From NCBI GenBank assembly GCA_026120185.1, contig JANUWF010003366.1:1178001-1242000 (forward strand): a stretch of 64,000 bases of DNA, written 5' to 3'. Positions 25,323 through 36,827 of this stretch are shown here, in pieces. Every line of letters begins with the position of its first letter. The stretch's first letter is position 1. Origin of the DNA: Voacanga thouarsii. Its lineage: Eukaryota; Streptophyta; Magnoliopsida; Gentianales; Apocynaceae. Position numbers and translations under genes: made by a program. The notes under the pieces were generated by a model. That model ran no database searches and had not been told where the DNA came from. It saw nothing but the letters and a program-made list of their open reading frames with translations.

Positions 25323-25334
25323 GCTCTAACACCA
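25323..25334 (-). other. Primer-binding site of C2
   Basis: The minus strand reads TGGTGTTAGAGC, two substitutions from the initiator tRNA-Met complement TGGTATCAGAGC, two bases inside the 5' LTR. Confidence 0.85.
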
Positions 25335-25336
25335 AT

Positions 25337-27065
25337 TGAAGGCATGAAAAACGGAAAACACAGGGCACGTAGTGGAAGCGAAAAACAAAAACTGGAAAAA
25401 AAAGAAGAACACGGAACTTCGAACAGAGCCGGCGCTGGCTTCGGTAACCCTTGCCGGCACCGATCGTGCTCTGTACAGATTCCGAGGTTAAAAAAATACC
25501 TCTTTTCCTTCTTCTTAGAATTGGCTGGACCGGAATGTGTGCAACCGGGGTAGGTACACAGGTGGAAATCTCTGGTGCGATTCTTGTAAGTCTCCTACTT
25601 CGTCTTTGCATGTAGGTGATCGCCAAACTCTCGATCTTTCAGTATATGGCCTGCCTAATTCCATTTGATGAACAACTTTTATACTAAGGAACTTTTTCTA
25701 GGGAGAGAGAGAGAGAGAGAGACGTCCTCTTTTTCACAGAAAAGAGGCAGTGATCAAAACAACGTTGTTTCCAATCCTCCTGTTTAACCTAAATAAAACC
25801 CTAGGTTAAACTGGATTGGGCCATTGGACTCTTAGTTTAGCCTTTTGAGCTTAATTAATTATTCTAATTAGTACCACATAAATGGCCCAATTAATAATTA
25901 ATTTTTCCAGCCCAAATAAACAAGTCCAATTAATAAGCCTATATTAGTTTAGTCTCAAGTTAATCTTTAATTATTCAAACTAGGCCAAAGCCCTGACAAT
26001 TAAATCAGGCTACCTAAATAAAATAAATTCCATTTAATTTAAGATCAATTCATTAGCCCTTATTTAATTAGAACTCACGTTCTATACTGAGGACCAAAAG
26101 ACATACCACATTGGCTACTAAAATGACCAAAATACCCTTTCCATATAAATAGCTGTATTTTGCATTTTAAATATTTTCTAATATCACCATAAGGAAATAT
26201 TGACCCCAAGAACAATGCTGCATTAGCAAAGTCTCTGACCTACAGGTGTAATGACTAAAATACCCCTCTTTACATCGCCATACATTTAGAGAGGAATAAG
26301 TGTACTAACACCTTTCTAAATGACATCTACAATTCTTAGGCTTCTAATCCAATGATCCACAACTTCCTGGATTATTTTTTCTTTCTAAGAGAGCTATGCT
26401 AAAGTATACATCCAAGTCATGTTTCCCAATGCCCTGGATATTTAGATCATTCAGACAACCACAAGGGGTGATATAGTATAGAAACTATCTTATACATGTC
26501 TGTCTTAACTAACTAGTCACACATACCCAACATACAAGTATATTGGCCCTACGATAGAACCTCAACTATAGCATATCAAAGTACATGCTTCCAGCTTCGT
26601 CAGACCACCAACTCATACTCAAGTCGTAGAGTATTAGTTCACGTTGTAGCAGTAGTAGTCTAGATTTCTATCATATAGTACTTTTAAGAAACCACTACTA
26701 CAGGTCTTGTTCTACGTATTCAAAATACGCTTATGTCATGAAGTGAGTGGACTACTCACTAGCTAAAGGTAAGTCATTCCCCTTTTGGAATTCACAACAT
26801 AATAACCTAAACATGATGAGATTCCCATTCTCATCAATCGATTAAGAACAAATGTTTATGTGTTAAGTAACCCGTGATCCATACCTTACTGTGAAAGACC
26901 TCTATTCACATGGACCACTTACTTAAACACAATAGGTCTTTTCCAAATGTAATTGTGCACAAATAAAATATAAATTCACAAATAATTTCTGAAAAAAAAA
27001 ATCTTTTATTAAGACATCCGATATTTACATCAGAAACCTAGTCTAAGAGGGCATGTTTCCCAACA
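25337..27065 (-). repeat. 5' LTR of C2
   Basis: Plus-strand ends are 'tgaaggcatgaaaaacgg' and 'gcatgtttcccaaca' (minus start TGTTGGG). It is followed by the CAAAG duplication and is collinear with 18074-19855. It has the (GA)n run near 25705 and the 'ccggcgctggc' module near 25430. Confidence 0.92.
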
Positions 27066-27070
27066 CAAAG

Positions 27071-28122
27071 GCCAAAAAGTTTTCCTTCACAACAAAATTC
27101 TTGCTTGACTTATAATGTAGGGAAATCTATTCAAGCACTTTGGCTCATTAATTTGAGGATAATTCAACCTAAAGAAGTGGGATTTGATAAAAATTATCCT
27201 AGGTATAATGGCCAATCTAAAGAAGGGGGAAAGAAGATAAAGACACAACTCATTGTTCTTAGGGTGAGATCAATTTACAAAAGGTTCAAGTCAGTTTTCA
27301 AGGTAAAAAATTCAACAAACTAATAACCAAGAAGATTGTGAAGAAATGGGTTAAGAAGGAAAGGGCCAAAGAAGCACAAAGGGACTAATAATCCTTACGG
27401 AGGAACAAGCAAGCACATCACTAAGGATTGAACATTAAGAGAATAAAAATAGAATGCAATCCAAGAATGCATTAAAAGGAAACAAGCTTGACTTCAAAAT
27501 CATTTGGAGGGTCAAGGAAATACCCAAGACATCAATGGAGGTCATGAATATTATTTAGGGTGCAAAATATTAAAGAAACCAACGAGAAACGGTGCTGCGT
27601 GAGAGAGAATTCAGCAGCACTTGGGATGGCTACCTAAAAGACAGCTAGCACTAACCTATCCAGCTAGTCGGTGCTAGCTTGTTACTAATTCAGTGGTTAG
27701 CTGATTCTAAAAATCAGCCGGCATCGGCCCATCCAAACCAAATCAGCACCAGCCCATATTGAGAAGCACTATTTTAGCTTGTTTTGTGCTTAGTTTTAAT
27801 GTTATTTTGATATAATTTTTTTTTCATAGTTTGTATCAAGTTTTAGGGCCTAAAAACAAGTATTAAGGCCACCGAGTTTCTATGTTTTGTTTACTAATTT
27901 GTTTAGGGCAAAGTATCTATATATATGCTATTATAACTCTTGTAAATACAACTTTGATACATTAAACATTTTGAATTCAAAAACTCTTGAGAGAATTGTG
28001 AAGGTGATTCGTATTGGGGTTTTTTCCAAATCAAATCAAGACTTCTCTTAGACTTAGTCTGACCTAAGAATCAAGTCTCTAATCTTTCTTGCAAAGATCA
28101 TTGTTCTTTCTAAAGTGAATCT
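27071..28122 (+). repeat. 3' LTR of X, left part
   Basis: After C2, X resumes. From about 27190 it is collinear with the X 5' LTR (4800-5705), for example 'gatcaatttacaa' and 'gaagaaatgggttaagaagg'. The true LTR start lies somewhere in 27071-27190 and cannot be fixed because the 5' LTR lacks that end. It is cut at 28122 by S2. The 72-codon ORF at 27105-27323 is not considered a gene. Confidence 0.75.
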
Positions 28123-28560
28123 TGAAATAATCGCAAGAAAATAAAAATGCAATGGAAAATAGCAATTTAAAATTTTTTTTCCAAGCTAAAGTCTATGAAT
28201 ACTTACTTTTAGGCTACTTAGATTGAATAACCAAAGGAATTAGATTTGATGGAATGCTTTAATTTGTCATAACAACTTATTCTGTAGGAATTCCGGCCCA
28301 GCGTCAATTCTTTCATATGAAACCCCACCTAAAGCCAACCATAGAGTAAGGGGGTTGGGAATGAATATCATATTATTTTGCATGAATATATATATTTTTG
28401 AATGATTTTATGTGCTTTAGAGTTATGGATTATAGGTTGAAATGCTTAGTTATGCTTATCGAGTATGAAGGGTAAAATGGTAATTTTGCTTGAGGTCAAA
28501 TTAGGAAGATAGCTTGAGAATTAAACAAGAAGAATATGTGGGTGAGAAAATAAGAACAAG

Positions 28561-28630
28561 AGTTAGTGTGGTTTAGTGGTTAGAGCTTGGTGAATTAATT
28601 TCTAAGGTCATGAGTTCGAATCTCATCATT
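28561..28630 (+). other. tRNA/SINE-like Pol III promoter segment in the 5' LTR
   Basis: An A-box-like TGGTTTAGTGG (28569-28579) and a B-box-like GAGTTCGAATCTC (28612-28624) are separated by 32 bases, with a trailing 'atcattt'. This matches the head of tRNA-derived SINEs. It does not fold into a proper tRNA, as the anticodon arm is absent, so it is not called a tRNA gene. Confidence 0.6.
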
Positions 28631-30217
28631 TAAGCTTTTGTCTTGATTATCTTAACTAAGTTTGAATTTTTGTTTTCTTGCATTTCATGGAAATAGGAAT
28701 TTTGTCTTAGGGGAGACATGAAGAGAATGTCCTAATCTTATCCTCATGTCCTAAAAAGAATTCTAGAGGAATTCTTGTCCTTTTATTACCTCTAGCTTGT
28801 CCTAACATCTTTATAATTTAAAACCATTAAATCCTTTCTTTTAAATTCCAAAAAAAAAAATCTGTGATAATCCCTCCACCATGAAATTCAAAAATCAGCT
28901 TTGGAGGTTGGGAAGTCGGCCGAAAGTAGGAGGAGAAATAGGAAGGGTTTCCAAGAGAAAATCAATCACCATGAAAGCACCTTCAAGCTCACCTTCATGT
29001 TGTTCATATCCTAGTAAGGAAAATCTGGAAATTTTCCAGGTTTTTTGCAGACCACTTCTTCAAAAATACAGCCAATAAACCCATTCATTTGCTACCAAGA
29101 AAATGGTCATTTCATGTGTCTTGAAAGCTGGAAAAACTGTGCAATTTTCGGACTGTACAAAACAGCACCAAACCAGAAAAAAATTCTAGGCATTTCGCCA
29201 CTTTCAATCAAGGAAATGAAGCTGTTTTTAGTTCATCTTCAAGCCAGCAAAACCTCCCTGTATTTGTCCAGAAATAAGGCTGAAAAACCATCCTTGGAAG
29301 ACCCTCAAACACCCCAAAAGAACCTCTGAAAATCAAGCCAAGTGAGTGCAAAAATTCTGCACAAAAAAATCTGCAATCTTTGAAACTAAGAACAACCATG
29401 AAACCAGATTTTTTTTCAAGCTTTGCTCCCTTCTAGCCTAGGCCGAGAATCACCTTCAACCTCTGCAAAATTGAACCTTGCTCAGCTATAGACTGAACAC
29501 CATTAACCCCACACTTACCTTGAGCATATGGACTCCATAGCCACACGACAAAACACTCCTAAGATCACTCCATTCAAACTCTTCTTGAACTTCAAATAAT
29601 TTCAGCACTTTACTCCATTGAAGTCACTCTTGTATTAGGCAAATAAACCAGAATTTCCTCTGCCATTTAAGACTGAATTTCGGCCATCCTTGGAGCAACA
29701 TTAGCCTTCAATCAATTCAGCAAAACTACCATGTTCATCCAGCACCATTGAAGACCATAGAAACCTCTCTTGATCAAAACACCATAGCTAACCTCTTACC
29801 TTAAACATCTCCACCATTTCCTCCATTTAAATTTTAAAAAAATCTGATCATTCTCTCTCCTTCTTGCTGAAAACTGAAACCCTCATTCATTCCATACCAT
29901 TCGGCCAGCCTTCTTCCAAAATTCGTGTAGCACTTCTTCCAAATTCTCTCCATTTTCACCTAGAACACCAAGAACGCACACTAACCTTCTTCAAGCCTAA
30001 CCCTACTCTAAACACCTCCGATCACTCTCAAATACTCCAAATCACTTCCATTTAATCTCTAAACTTCATTTCTGGTATTTATGACACAAACCTCGCAAAC
30101 AAGAATTTTCGAGCGGATCAAAATTAACTTTTCTTTGAAGGTCTCAAGAACATCAACAACGTAAGTCAAGAACAACCTTCTTGTTCATCTTCTTCCATTC
30201 GATTGTACTGTTCTAAT

Positions 30218-30218
<1 letters not shown>

Positions 30219-30286
<68 letters not shown>
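30219..30286 (+). repeat. (CT)n microsatellite in the 5' LTR of Z
   Basis: A CT run of about 34 units with one CG interruption at 30267-30268. The 3' LTR has an uninterrupted, shorter tract. Confidence 0.95.
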
Positions 30287-31910
30287 TCCAACCGAAATGG
30301 TTGATCAACCATCAACCATGGCCGTTTTTCCATTGGATCATTCAAGGCTCTCAATCGTGTGGACCTTCTTAATTCTTCATCGAAGTGTTCATCAAATCAA
30401 GTATTTTTCCTTTAATCCTTCTTTTAATTCAGTATTTGTGTCTCTTAGATATTGATAGGAAGAATGAAATATGGATAAGGGATTGAGTATATGTATGTGG
30501 ATTAAGGGGATGGAGTTAGGACATGATGATTGTTGTATATGACTAGGGTGTATGTGTTTTCCTTTCGAATCAATGTATGTTTTTCATGCTTAATGAATTT
30601 TACGGAGGTTTGAAGCATGATTAGATATTATAACACCAAAGGTGATTAGGCTTTTATGTTCTTATTTTTCCATGGAAACCATGATTGATTATTACGCTTA
30701 GTAGGATTTTGGCCATGTGATAGTATGAGATAGTTCAAGTGTATGTTCATGAATGGATTAATATATTGTTGATGATGGAGAATGTGATCATGAATCCTTT
30801 CTAGCAATAGGAAAATCATGGAGAAAAAGTATTTTCTTGTTAAGGCTAGATTATTTTTATTAACAAATTTTATTACCTTGAATAGAATACTACTATATTT
30901 TTCTCTATAAAATTCGAAACTCTAGGAAAATTTGGAGTGGTTTATTAATTAGAATATTAATATTTTCTTTATCAAGTAAATGAGATGTTTTATTAAAAAT
31001 AATATATATAGTAATAAATCCTTTACAATAAATAAAATATTATTTATATTAAAATCTATTTGTTATTTATTAATTAAAATTTAAAATAATTCATTCATTA
31101 TTAATTTTATTTATTACTAATTATTTATTATCTATTTAAAAATTAATTAAAGGTTATTTGTAATTAAATATTTATTTATAATAAAGCTATTTTCAAACCA
31201 CCATCTATTAGTGCTATTTAGGACTTAATATTCAAACCTTAGTTTATTTATTAAAAATAACACTCAAGAATTATTAATTGGGTCTATAATTTATTAGCAA
31301 TTATTTTAGAACCCCAAGTTATTTTAACTTATCAACTAAAACTTATTTTATAATATTCTTTATCACCTAGCCTTAAAGCTTAGGACATTAGGGTCATGGC
31401 TAGTCACGGTTGTAACTAGTTGAGCTAAGAAATTATTTATGTAAGGCAGGTATAGCTCGAATGTAACCTTATGTTCTGTGTTTATCCCAGGCCGGGTTAG
31501 GTCAGCCTTGAAAGACGTTTGAGTTGAGCAGGCAAAGAGTCAGGTAAGCTCCTGCATGGAGTTTTGTGAAGACCATAAAGTTATTGTGGCAAGCCAAATA
31601 TGATGTATAAGGACATTTATTTTGTGAAGGCAATTAAGGACTGTGTTTTCCTTTTTATTTCAGTAAAGCAAATCATTTGAAAGTTAAACAAGCAATTTTA
31701 CACAAAATGCTAAACTTTTTCTAAAACCCAACTTTGACAAGACTTTTAGAAACCCTTAATTGCTATTTCCAAATAAAGCGGATTATGATCAATTTTCTCC
31801 CAAGTGGAACAATCAACGTTGAGTACTCAATAAGGGTAGACCACCAGGACTAGTCTTTGAAGGGTTAAGGTAAGTCTCTCAGTAGGTGGCCACCTCTGAG
31901 GGGTGAGTCC

Positions 31911-33438
31911 TGTTAGAATTCGTGGACTCCTAAACGCGGAAAACATCCACGAATCCCTCCCAAGGACCCAAGTAAACAATTAAGAAGATCTAAGGTTTAA
32001 GAATTACCTCTGGTTGCTGTAATCGAAATCCTTCGATTCTAGTTGCGCTGTTGTACGTTCAACCCGAACAATCACCAGACGCTGCAGTATGCGAACGTCC
32101 TCTATCGGATACACACCACGAACTCACTCGATACCCGGAGAGTGCTAGCGCCTAGGGTTTGAGTGGTTTTTTTTTTTTTCACTTCTGATAGAGAATGGTA
32201 CGAATGTTCTCAATCGAAAAATTGGACTATTGAAAAGACGGCTAGGGTTTTCTTAAAAACCCCCGAACCTCTTAGAGTCCAACCCTAATAATATCTTATC
32301 ATATTCTAATTTAAATTCAAATTAAATTAAAACTGATATGATAAGATTCTGCCATTATCTCGGTAATTTAACTAATTAATTTACCGAGTCTGATCCTTAT
32401 AATCTGGACATCATCCAGATACATCGAATGTGGACATATTTCCAGATTCATTGTATCTGGTAAATTTTCTAAGTACGATTAACTTAGACATATTTCCAGA
32501 TTCATCGAACTTGTTCACCAGAAAAATAACCTAACAAGTTGGCTTATTGTGTGACCCTATAGATTCATTTAACACTGGCAGTGTGCCTAAATCATATTTA
32601 AATGGCCCACAAGTTATAAGTGGTTTCTAGCAAAACATTTTAACTATCCAGGTTAAATGAAGATCGGTGATCTCTTTGAACCAAACCATAATTTTATATT
32701 TAGTCCTTTTGTCACACGATATCCAGATTAAGCATAAGACACGGAGCATGTCATCCTTATTAAGCTTAATCAATTATTTCTTGATTTCATAGTAGACTAT
32801 TCAAACAAATGATATCAATATCTTAGATTGATATATTTGAGCACGACCATGCATTTTTAACAGTCTAACTTATCAAGGGGCCCATGGATATCTCTCCCAT
32901 AACTGAGAGGGACAAATTCCTTCACAATCAATCATATTCCTCTCCTTGATTTATTTTATATCCAACAGTAGTCTAATTTATTATCTGGTTAAAGACAACT
33001 TTAGACAATGTCAAAATATAGAATTTATCAAGAAACTATGATGAATTTAGGTCGAAGGACTTTCAATATTATTATGGCTAGAAAGTACTTATGACATATT
33101 CCATGAAGTACTCTCACAGTGGGTCATGTCCAATACAATGTTCTCTAACATTTATTTATGTCTTGACTCGATATCACAAATATCCATGGCCAGTAAAACA
33201 TAGCCATCAAGTCACAAACATACTAATCTTAATTTATTATTATTCCAATAATAATAATTGATCAGGGACAGTTTTAGAATAGTCATTGTATTCATTGTAG
33301 GGTTTTACTATCAAGTCACGTACTTGATGACCAACAAAACAAAACTCACTATTCATGAAAAGGAAAGCTTCAAATTATTATCTAAAACATAATGACAATA
33401 GTATAAGTACAAATTGACTCTAGGGCATATCCCCAAAA
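31911..33438 (-). mobile_element. Solo LTR S1 inside the 5' LTR of Z
   Basis: An insertion of 1528 bp present in the 5' LTR but absent from the equivalent place in the 3' LTR (43168-43172). It is flanked by the 5 bp duplication AGTCC (31906-31910 and 33439-33443). On the minus strand it begins TTTTGGGGATATGCCC (expected TGTTGGGG) and ends CGAATTCTAACA. No internal coding sequence is present, so it is a solo LTR of copia type, of a family different from C2. It is the youngest datable event in this nest. Confidence 0.82.
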
Positions 33439-34130
33439 AGTCCTTCCTAGATAGGATGCCAGTCCGGTAGGTCATACCAGTCCGAGCTGGCAAGTTTCAG
33501 TCATGTGGACTGTGTGTTCCGGAGTGGACAACCGGTAAGTTTAGGTGTAGAGATAGAGAAGTATCTCACCCGGTAGGCTGTACACCTACCTTTTGTCAAC
33601 TTGCACAAAGTGTGGCATTCTAACTGTTATTTAGTCTTGGGGCCCAACGTGTGGTAACCCATGGCTACCCATTTGAGTGGTTGTATTTATTGTGCACATG
33701 TATAGTTTGAAAAGTGAAACGCCACTCTTTATTTATTACTTGCCAGCACCTTTTTCTTATGAAACTTTTACAACTTGCATACATGAATTATTTTACCTGA
33801 AACACTCAAAGCACACACGGGCTTACTGAGATTTTTATCTCATCACCTTTTATGTCATGTTTTCAAGTAGATCCTGCTGTGGAGGTCATTAGCTAGATGT
33901 TGCCTATGCTTTGAAGACTCATGTTATTTACTTTATGTGTGTTTTGGAGAGATTGTTGCAAACAGTTTATTTGGATTTGTTCCAGTAATTATCTTTTGGG
34001 TTGTAATAAGTTTAATTTTAAAGTCTTTATTTTATTTTATTTTTATGTAACCTAGTTATAAAGACCCCTTGTCCTCTGGATGAGGCGACATTCCCGGCCC
34101 TGATGGGCCTAGGTAGTGGGGTGTTACAAG

Positions 34131-34145
34131 TGGTATCAGAGACTA
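34131..34145 (+). other. Primer-binding site of Z
   Basis: TGGTATCAGAGACTA lies two bases after the 5' LTR end. The first eleven bases match the initiator tRNA-Met complement. Confidence 0.88.
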
Positions 34146-34227
34146 GGTTTAGGCAAGTATTGATGGTACATGTTTTGATTTATTAAGTTCAGATCCTTTA
34201 TCTGACCTGTCTTGTTTATGCTGTAGG

Positions 34228-34704
34228 ATGGTTAGGATGATTAGAACCGCAAGGAAATGGCAGCAATGGCACCCTCCCATTCCTATCTACCCGGAGGACC
34301 TACCAGTGCCTCAGCCTGCACTTCAGCCTACACCACAGCCAATCATTGCCCTGGATGATAGTAGTGACGATGAGGTCCAGATCATTGAGCCACCTCTAAT
34401 ACCCGTGATCGACCTGGTTACCGACAGTGAAGATGAGGAGATAGACATGGAATATGTTCCCCACCCTCCTATCCCCATAGTGGACTTGATTGCTGACAGT
34501 GACGACCCAGGGGAGATAGATTATGAATCTCCACCTAGACCTTCCTTTGTAACCCCACCCAATCAAGTTAAGACCGGGGAGAGTTCTAGGAGACCCGGGA
34601 AGGAGCCCATAGATGGGTTCGCAAGTGGGGCTGGGATAGACTTCACTAGGAATTCCGGGGGGTGGTTATATGATGCCGACATTGAAGATTCTGATAAGGA
34701 TTAG
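34228..34704 (+). CDS. Small acidic ORF upstream of Z gag with SIM-like repeats
   Basis: An intact 158-codon ORF starting about 100 bases after the LTR. Residues 1-15 are basic and Trp-containing ('MVRMIRTARKWQQWH') and residues 16-38 are Pro-rich. Three hydrophobic cores each followed by acid/Ser runs come next: IIAL-DDSSDDE (39-49), VIDLV-TDSEDEE (60-71) and IVDLI-ADSDD (84-93). These match the SUMO-interaction motif pattern (three or four Val/Ile/Leu residues beside Asp/Glu/Ser). The second and third lie in a roughly 24-residue tandem repeat beginning PLIPV/PIPIV. The C-terminus is again acidic. The function is unknown; SUMO binding is inferred from the motif only. It is the only clearly open frame in Z, in contrast to the broken gag-pol. 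Confidence 0.6.
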   Translation: MVRMIRTARKWQQWHPPIPIYPEDLPVPQPALQPTPQPIIALDDSSDDEVQIIEPPLIPVIDLVTDSEDEEIDMEYVPHPPIPIVDLIADSDDPGEIDYESPPRPSFVTPPNQVKTGESSRRPGKEPIDGFASGAGIDFTRNSGGWLYDADIEDSDKD

Positions 34705-35058
34705 AAAGGCCAAGTTCTGCTATGTTTAGGGCGTTTTATTTGCAATTTTTCATAAACTCCTATGCTAGGAGTCCATGCACCTTTATTGCTTTATTTCAAA
34801 ATTTATGCAAATAGGAGTACCTAGGGTACTCTAAGTTTTGAGAAAAATTTATATGTAATTCTTCATACAAAATTTGCATCTAATTTTCTTCCGCTTAACG
34901 TTGAATGTGAATGCATGCTCAATTTGGATATTTTTAACTTTGATGCATAACTCATTATCTGGGGAATGGTTTAGAATAGCACCCAGACGTCGCGCAGCCA
35001 CATCCAGCAGAAGGGTTCCTGAGGCAGAGCCCATGACGCCGAGGTTGATGCAACTCAA
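34705..35058 (+). other. Spacer between the acidic ORF and Z gag
   Basis: 350 bases of mainly A/T-rich sequence. At 34978-35040 another frame encodes 'APRRRAATSSRRVPEAEPM', the kind of basic start that Tekay gags have, preceded by ATA where an ATG would be expected. The original gag start probably lay here, with a lost start codon and a frameshift before 35059. Confidence 0.5.
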
Positions 35059-36081
35059 ATGTCATCACCAAATCAAGGGGATGAGAACGAAATGGGGCCG
35101 GAAATGGGATCGGAAGAACCGATTAGCACAAAGATGACACAAGCGTTCCACAAGATGACAGAGATTCTGCAAACCTTGATAGAGCGAAGAAATCCGAAAG
35201 AGGAAGACGAGGCATTGGAGCGGTTTTTGAAATTTCAACCTCCTATTTTCTTGGGGGAGGCCGAACAAGACCAGAAAGCGGAGCAATGGGTGGAACAAAT
35301 GAAGGACATCTTTGCTACGCTCCAGTACACTGAGAAGCGAATGGTGAAGTTTGCTACATTCCGACTGAGGGGTCCAGCTCGGGCATGGTGGCAAAGGGTT
35401 CAGGACGACTGGGAGATGATAGACCAAGACTGGACATGGGCTAATTTTGTGGAAGCATTCCGGGCAGAGTATATCCCTCAGTGGATAGTGGAGAAACGGG
35501 AAGATGAGTTCCAGAATCTAAAGCAAGGAAGCATGACGGTAGCCCAATACGCCGCCCAGTTCACGCAGCTGTCAAAGTACTGCAAGAGGCTGGTAGATAC
35601 TGAACAAAACAGAACGAGGCAATTTGTTAAGGGATTAAGGCAGGAGTTAAGAAGGGCGTTAGCACCCTCTCCACCGGTGACTTATTCGGGGGTTGTGGAC
35701 GCAGCCACCCGTACTAAGAATGAAGATCGCAACCGATTGGCTTCACGACCGTTTGTACCGATAAGACCGCCGCCAAGACCTTTTCAGAGGCAACAACCTA
35801 ACAAGCGTCCTGCCAACCAGCAATGGCAGAATCAGGGAAAGCAAGCCGGAACAGCACTGGTTGGTCCGGCGCAGAATCTTCCATTATGCCGGCACTGTGG
35901 AAAAAGGGGCCACATTGAGAAAAATTGTTAGTCCAAAGGAGTTGAGCGGAAGTGCTACCACTGCGGAGACCCGAATCATCTGCGGAACGCCTGCCCTAAA
36001 CTTCTCCGGATCAGGAAGGGGAACCCAGCTCAGAACCCGCGGCCCAATCGAGCCAATATCTCGGGAGCTTCCAGGAGCTGA
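35059..36081 (+). pseudogene. Z gag with two zinc knuckles split by a TAG
   Basis: The 290-codon frame 35059-35931 has the retrotransposon gag core ('RMVKFATFRLRGPARAWWQR', 'FVEAFRAEYIPQWIVEKRED', 'MTVAQYAAQFTQLSKYC'). An Arg/Pro/Gln-rich tail and a zinc knuckle CRHC-GKRG-H-IEKN-C follow. TAG comes immediately (35929-35931). In the same frame the sequence continues to a second knuckle CYHC-GDPN-H-LRNA-C and a basic tail, ending at TGA 36079-36081. The gag would coat the RNA in particles. The TAG could be a mutation or a readthrough site; the TGA further on favours decay. Confidence 0.88.
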
Positions 36082-36827
36082 ATGCAGAAGCCGCAAGTGA
36101 AAGCAAAAGTTTTCGCTCTTAACCGGGAGGAGGTTGGAGCTGATGCAGCAGTAGTGGAAGGTACGTTTACTATCCAAGGTCGTTCCGTTAATGCATTGAT
36201 AGACCCTGGATCTGCCCATTCCTATTTAAATAAGAATTGTGCATATCAATTGGGTGGGATGGAGTAGAACTGCCTTTTACTTTGATAGTAAGTACACCTT
36301 TGGGGAAAATGGTGCAAGCGGATCGGTATGTGCAGAATTGTAAAGTTGAAGTAGGGAGGGAAAGCTTAGAGGGAGATCTAATAGTCTTAGCTATTGATGA
36401 TTATAATTTAATATTGGGGATGGATTGGTTAGCGAAGCATAGTGCTAGAGTAGACTGTAAGAATAAGTCAGTTCAGTTCATTAGACCAGGATGTGATGTG
36501 TTGGAGTTCAATGGCGAGAAAGTAAAAGAATTGAAGTTTTTGATAGCTGGGGCTAAAGCCCGGAAATTGTTGAGGCAAAGATGTCAAGGATATTTGGCTT
36601 ATGTGATAAACAAGCCGAAGGACCAGTGCACTCTGGTGGATACTGAGGTGGTAAAGGATTTCCCCGACGTGTTCCCTGCAGAACTCACTTCTCTACCTCC
36701 CAAGCGAGAAGTTGAGTTCACCATTGATCTAGTCCCAGGAGCGGAACCGGTGTCTCGAACCTCGTATCGTATGGCACCGGTGGAGTTGAAGAAATTAAAG
36801 GAGCAGCTAGAGGAGTTGGTGAGGTAA
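36082..36827 (+). pseudogene. Z protease and RT N-terminus
   Basis: The 36082-36267 frame holds the retropepsin start with 'VNALIDPGSAHSYLNKNCAY'; the catalytic Asp is present in DPGS form. A frameshift near 36245 moves the reading to 36237-36827, which holds 'LPFTLIVSTPLGK' and 'YNLILGMDWLAKHSARVDC', the rest of the protease. A linker 'DFPDVFPAELTSLPPKREVE' and 'FTIDLVPGAEPVS' then lead to the RT N-terminus. A TAA at 36825-36827 interrupts before '[20 protein letters not shown]'. Confidence 0.88.

Larger units (their letters stand above)
18074..27065 (-). mobile_element. Ty1/copia element C2, complete with both LTRs
   Basis: Nearly 9 kb with direct LTRs (18074-19855 and 25337-27065), flanked by the 5 bp duplication CAAAG at 18069-18073 and 27066-27070. 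On the minus strand the order is 5' LTR, tRNA-Met primer site, 1.65 kb leader, gag, protease, integrase, reverse transcriptase, RNase H, polypurine tract, 3' LTR; integrase before RT defines Ty1/copia. LTRs are close: one mismatch in the 120 bp compared (19021-19140 against 26213-26332). The coding region already has stops and frameshifts, so it is recent but not autonomous. Confidence 0.93.
28316..34128 (+). repeat. 5' LTR of Z (contains solo LTR S1)
   Basis: Starts TATGAAACCCCACC, where the 3' LTR has TGTGAAACCCC, so the TG end is mutated, and ends GTGTTACA. Collinear with 39581-43869 except for the 1.5 kb S1 insertion. It carries a tRNA-like segment at 28561-28630, a (CT)n tract at 30219-30286 and a very A/T-rich block near 30880-31300. 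ORFs such as 28881-29078 and 29045-29329 recur in the other LTR only because the LTRs are copies. Confidence 0.93.

Noticed and set aside
28561..28630. A functional tRNA gene
   Set aside because: A and B boxes are present but acceptor and anticodon arms do not form; a SINE-like relic fits better.
28881..29329. ORFs in the Z LTR repeated at 40146-40594
   Set aside because: They are conserved only because the LTRs are duplicates; no domain, and they overlap in several frames.
30166..30455. Ser-Leu and Arg-Glu repeat ORFs (also 41482-41709)
   Set aside because: Translation of the (CT)n microsatellite on either strand.
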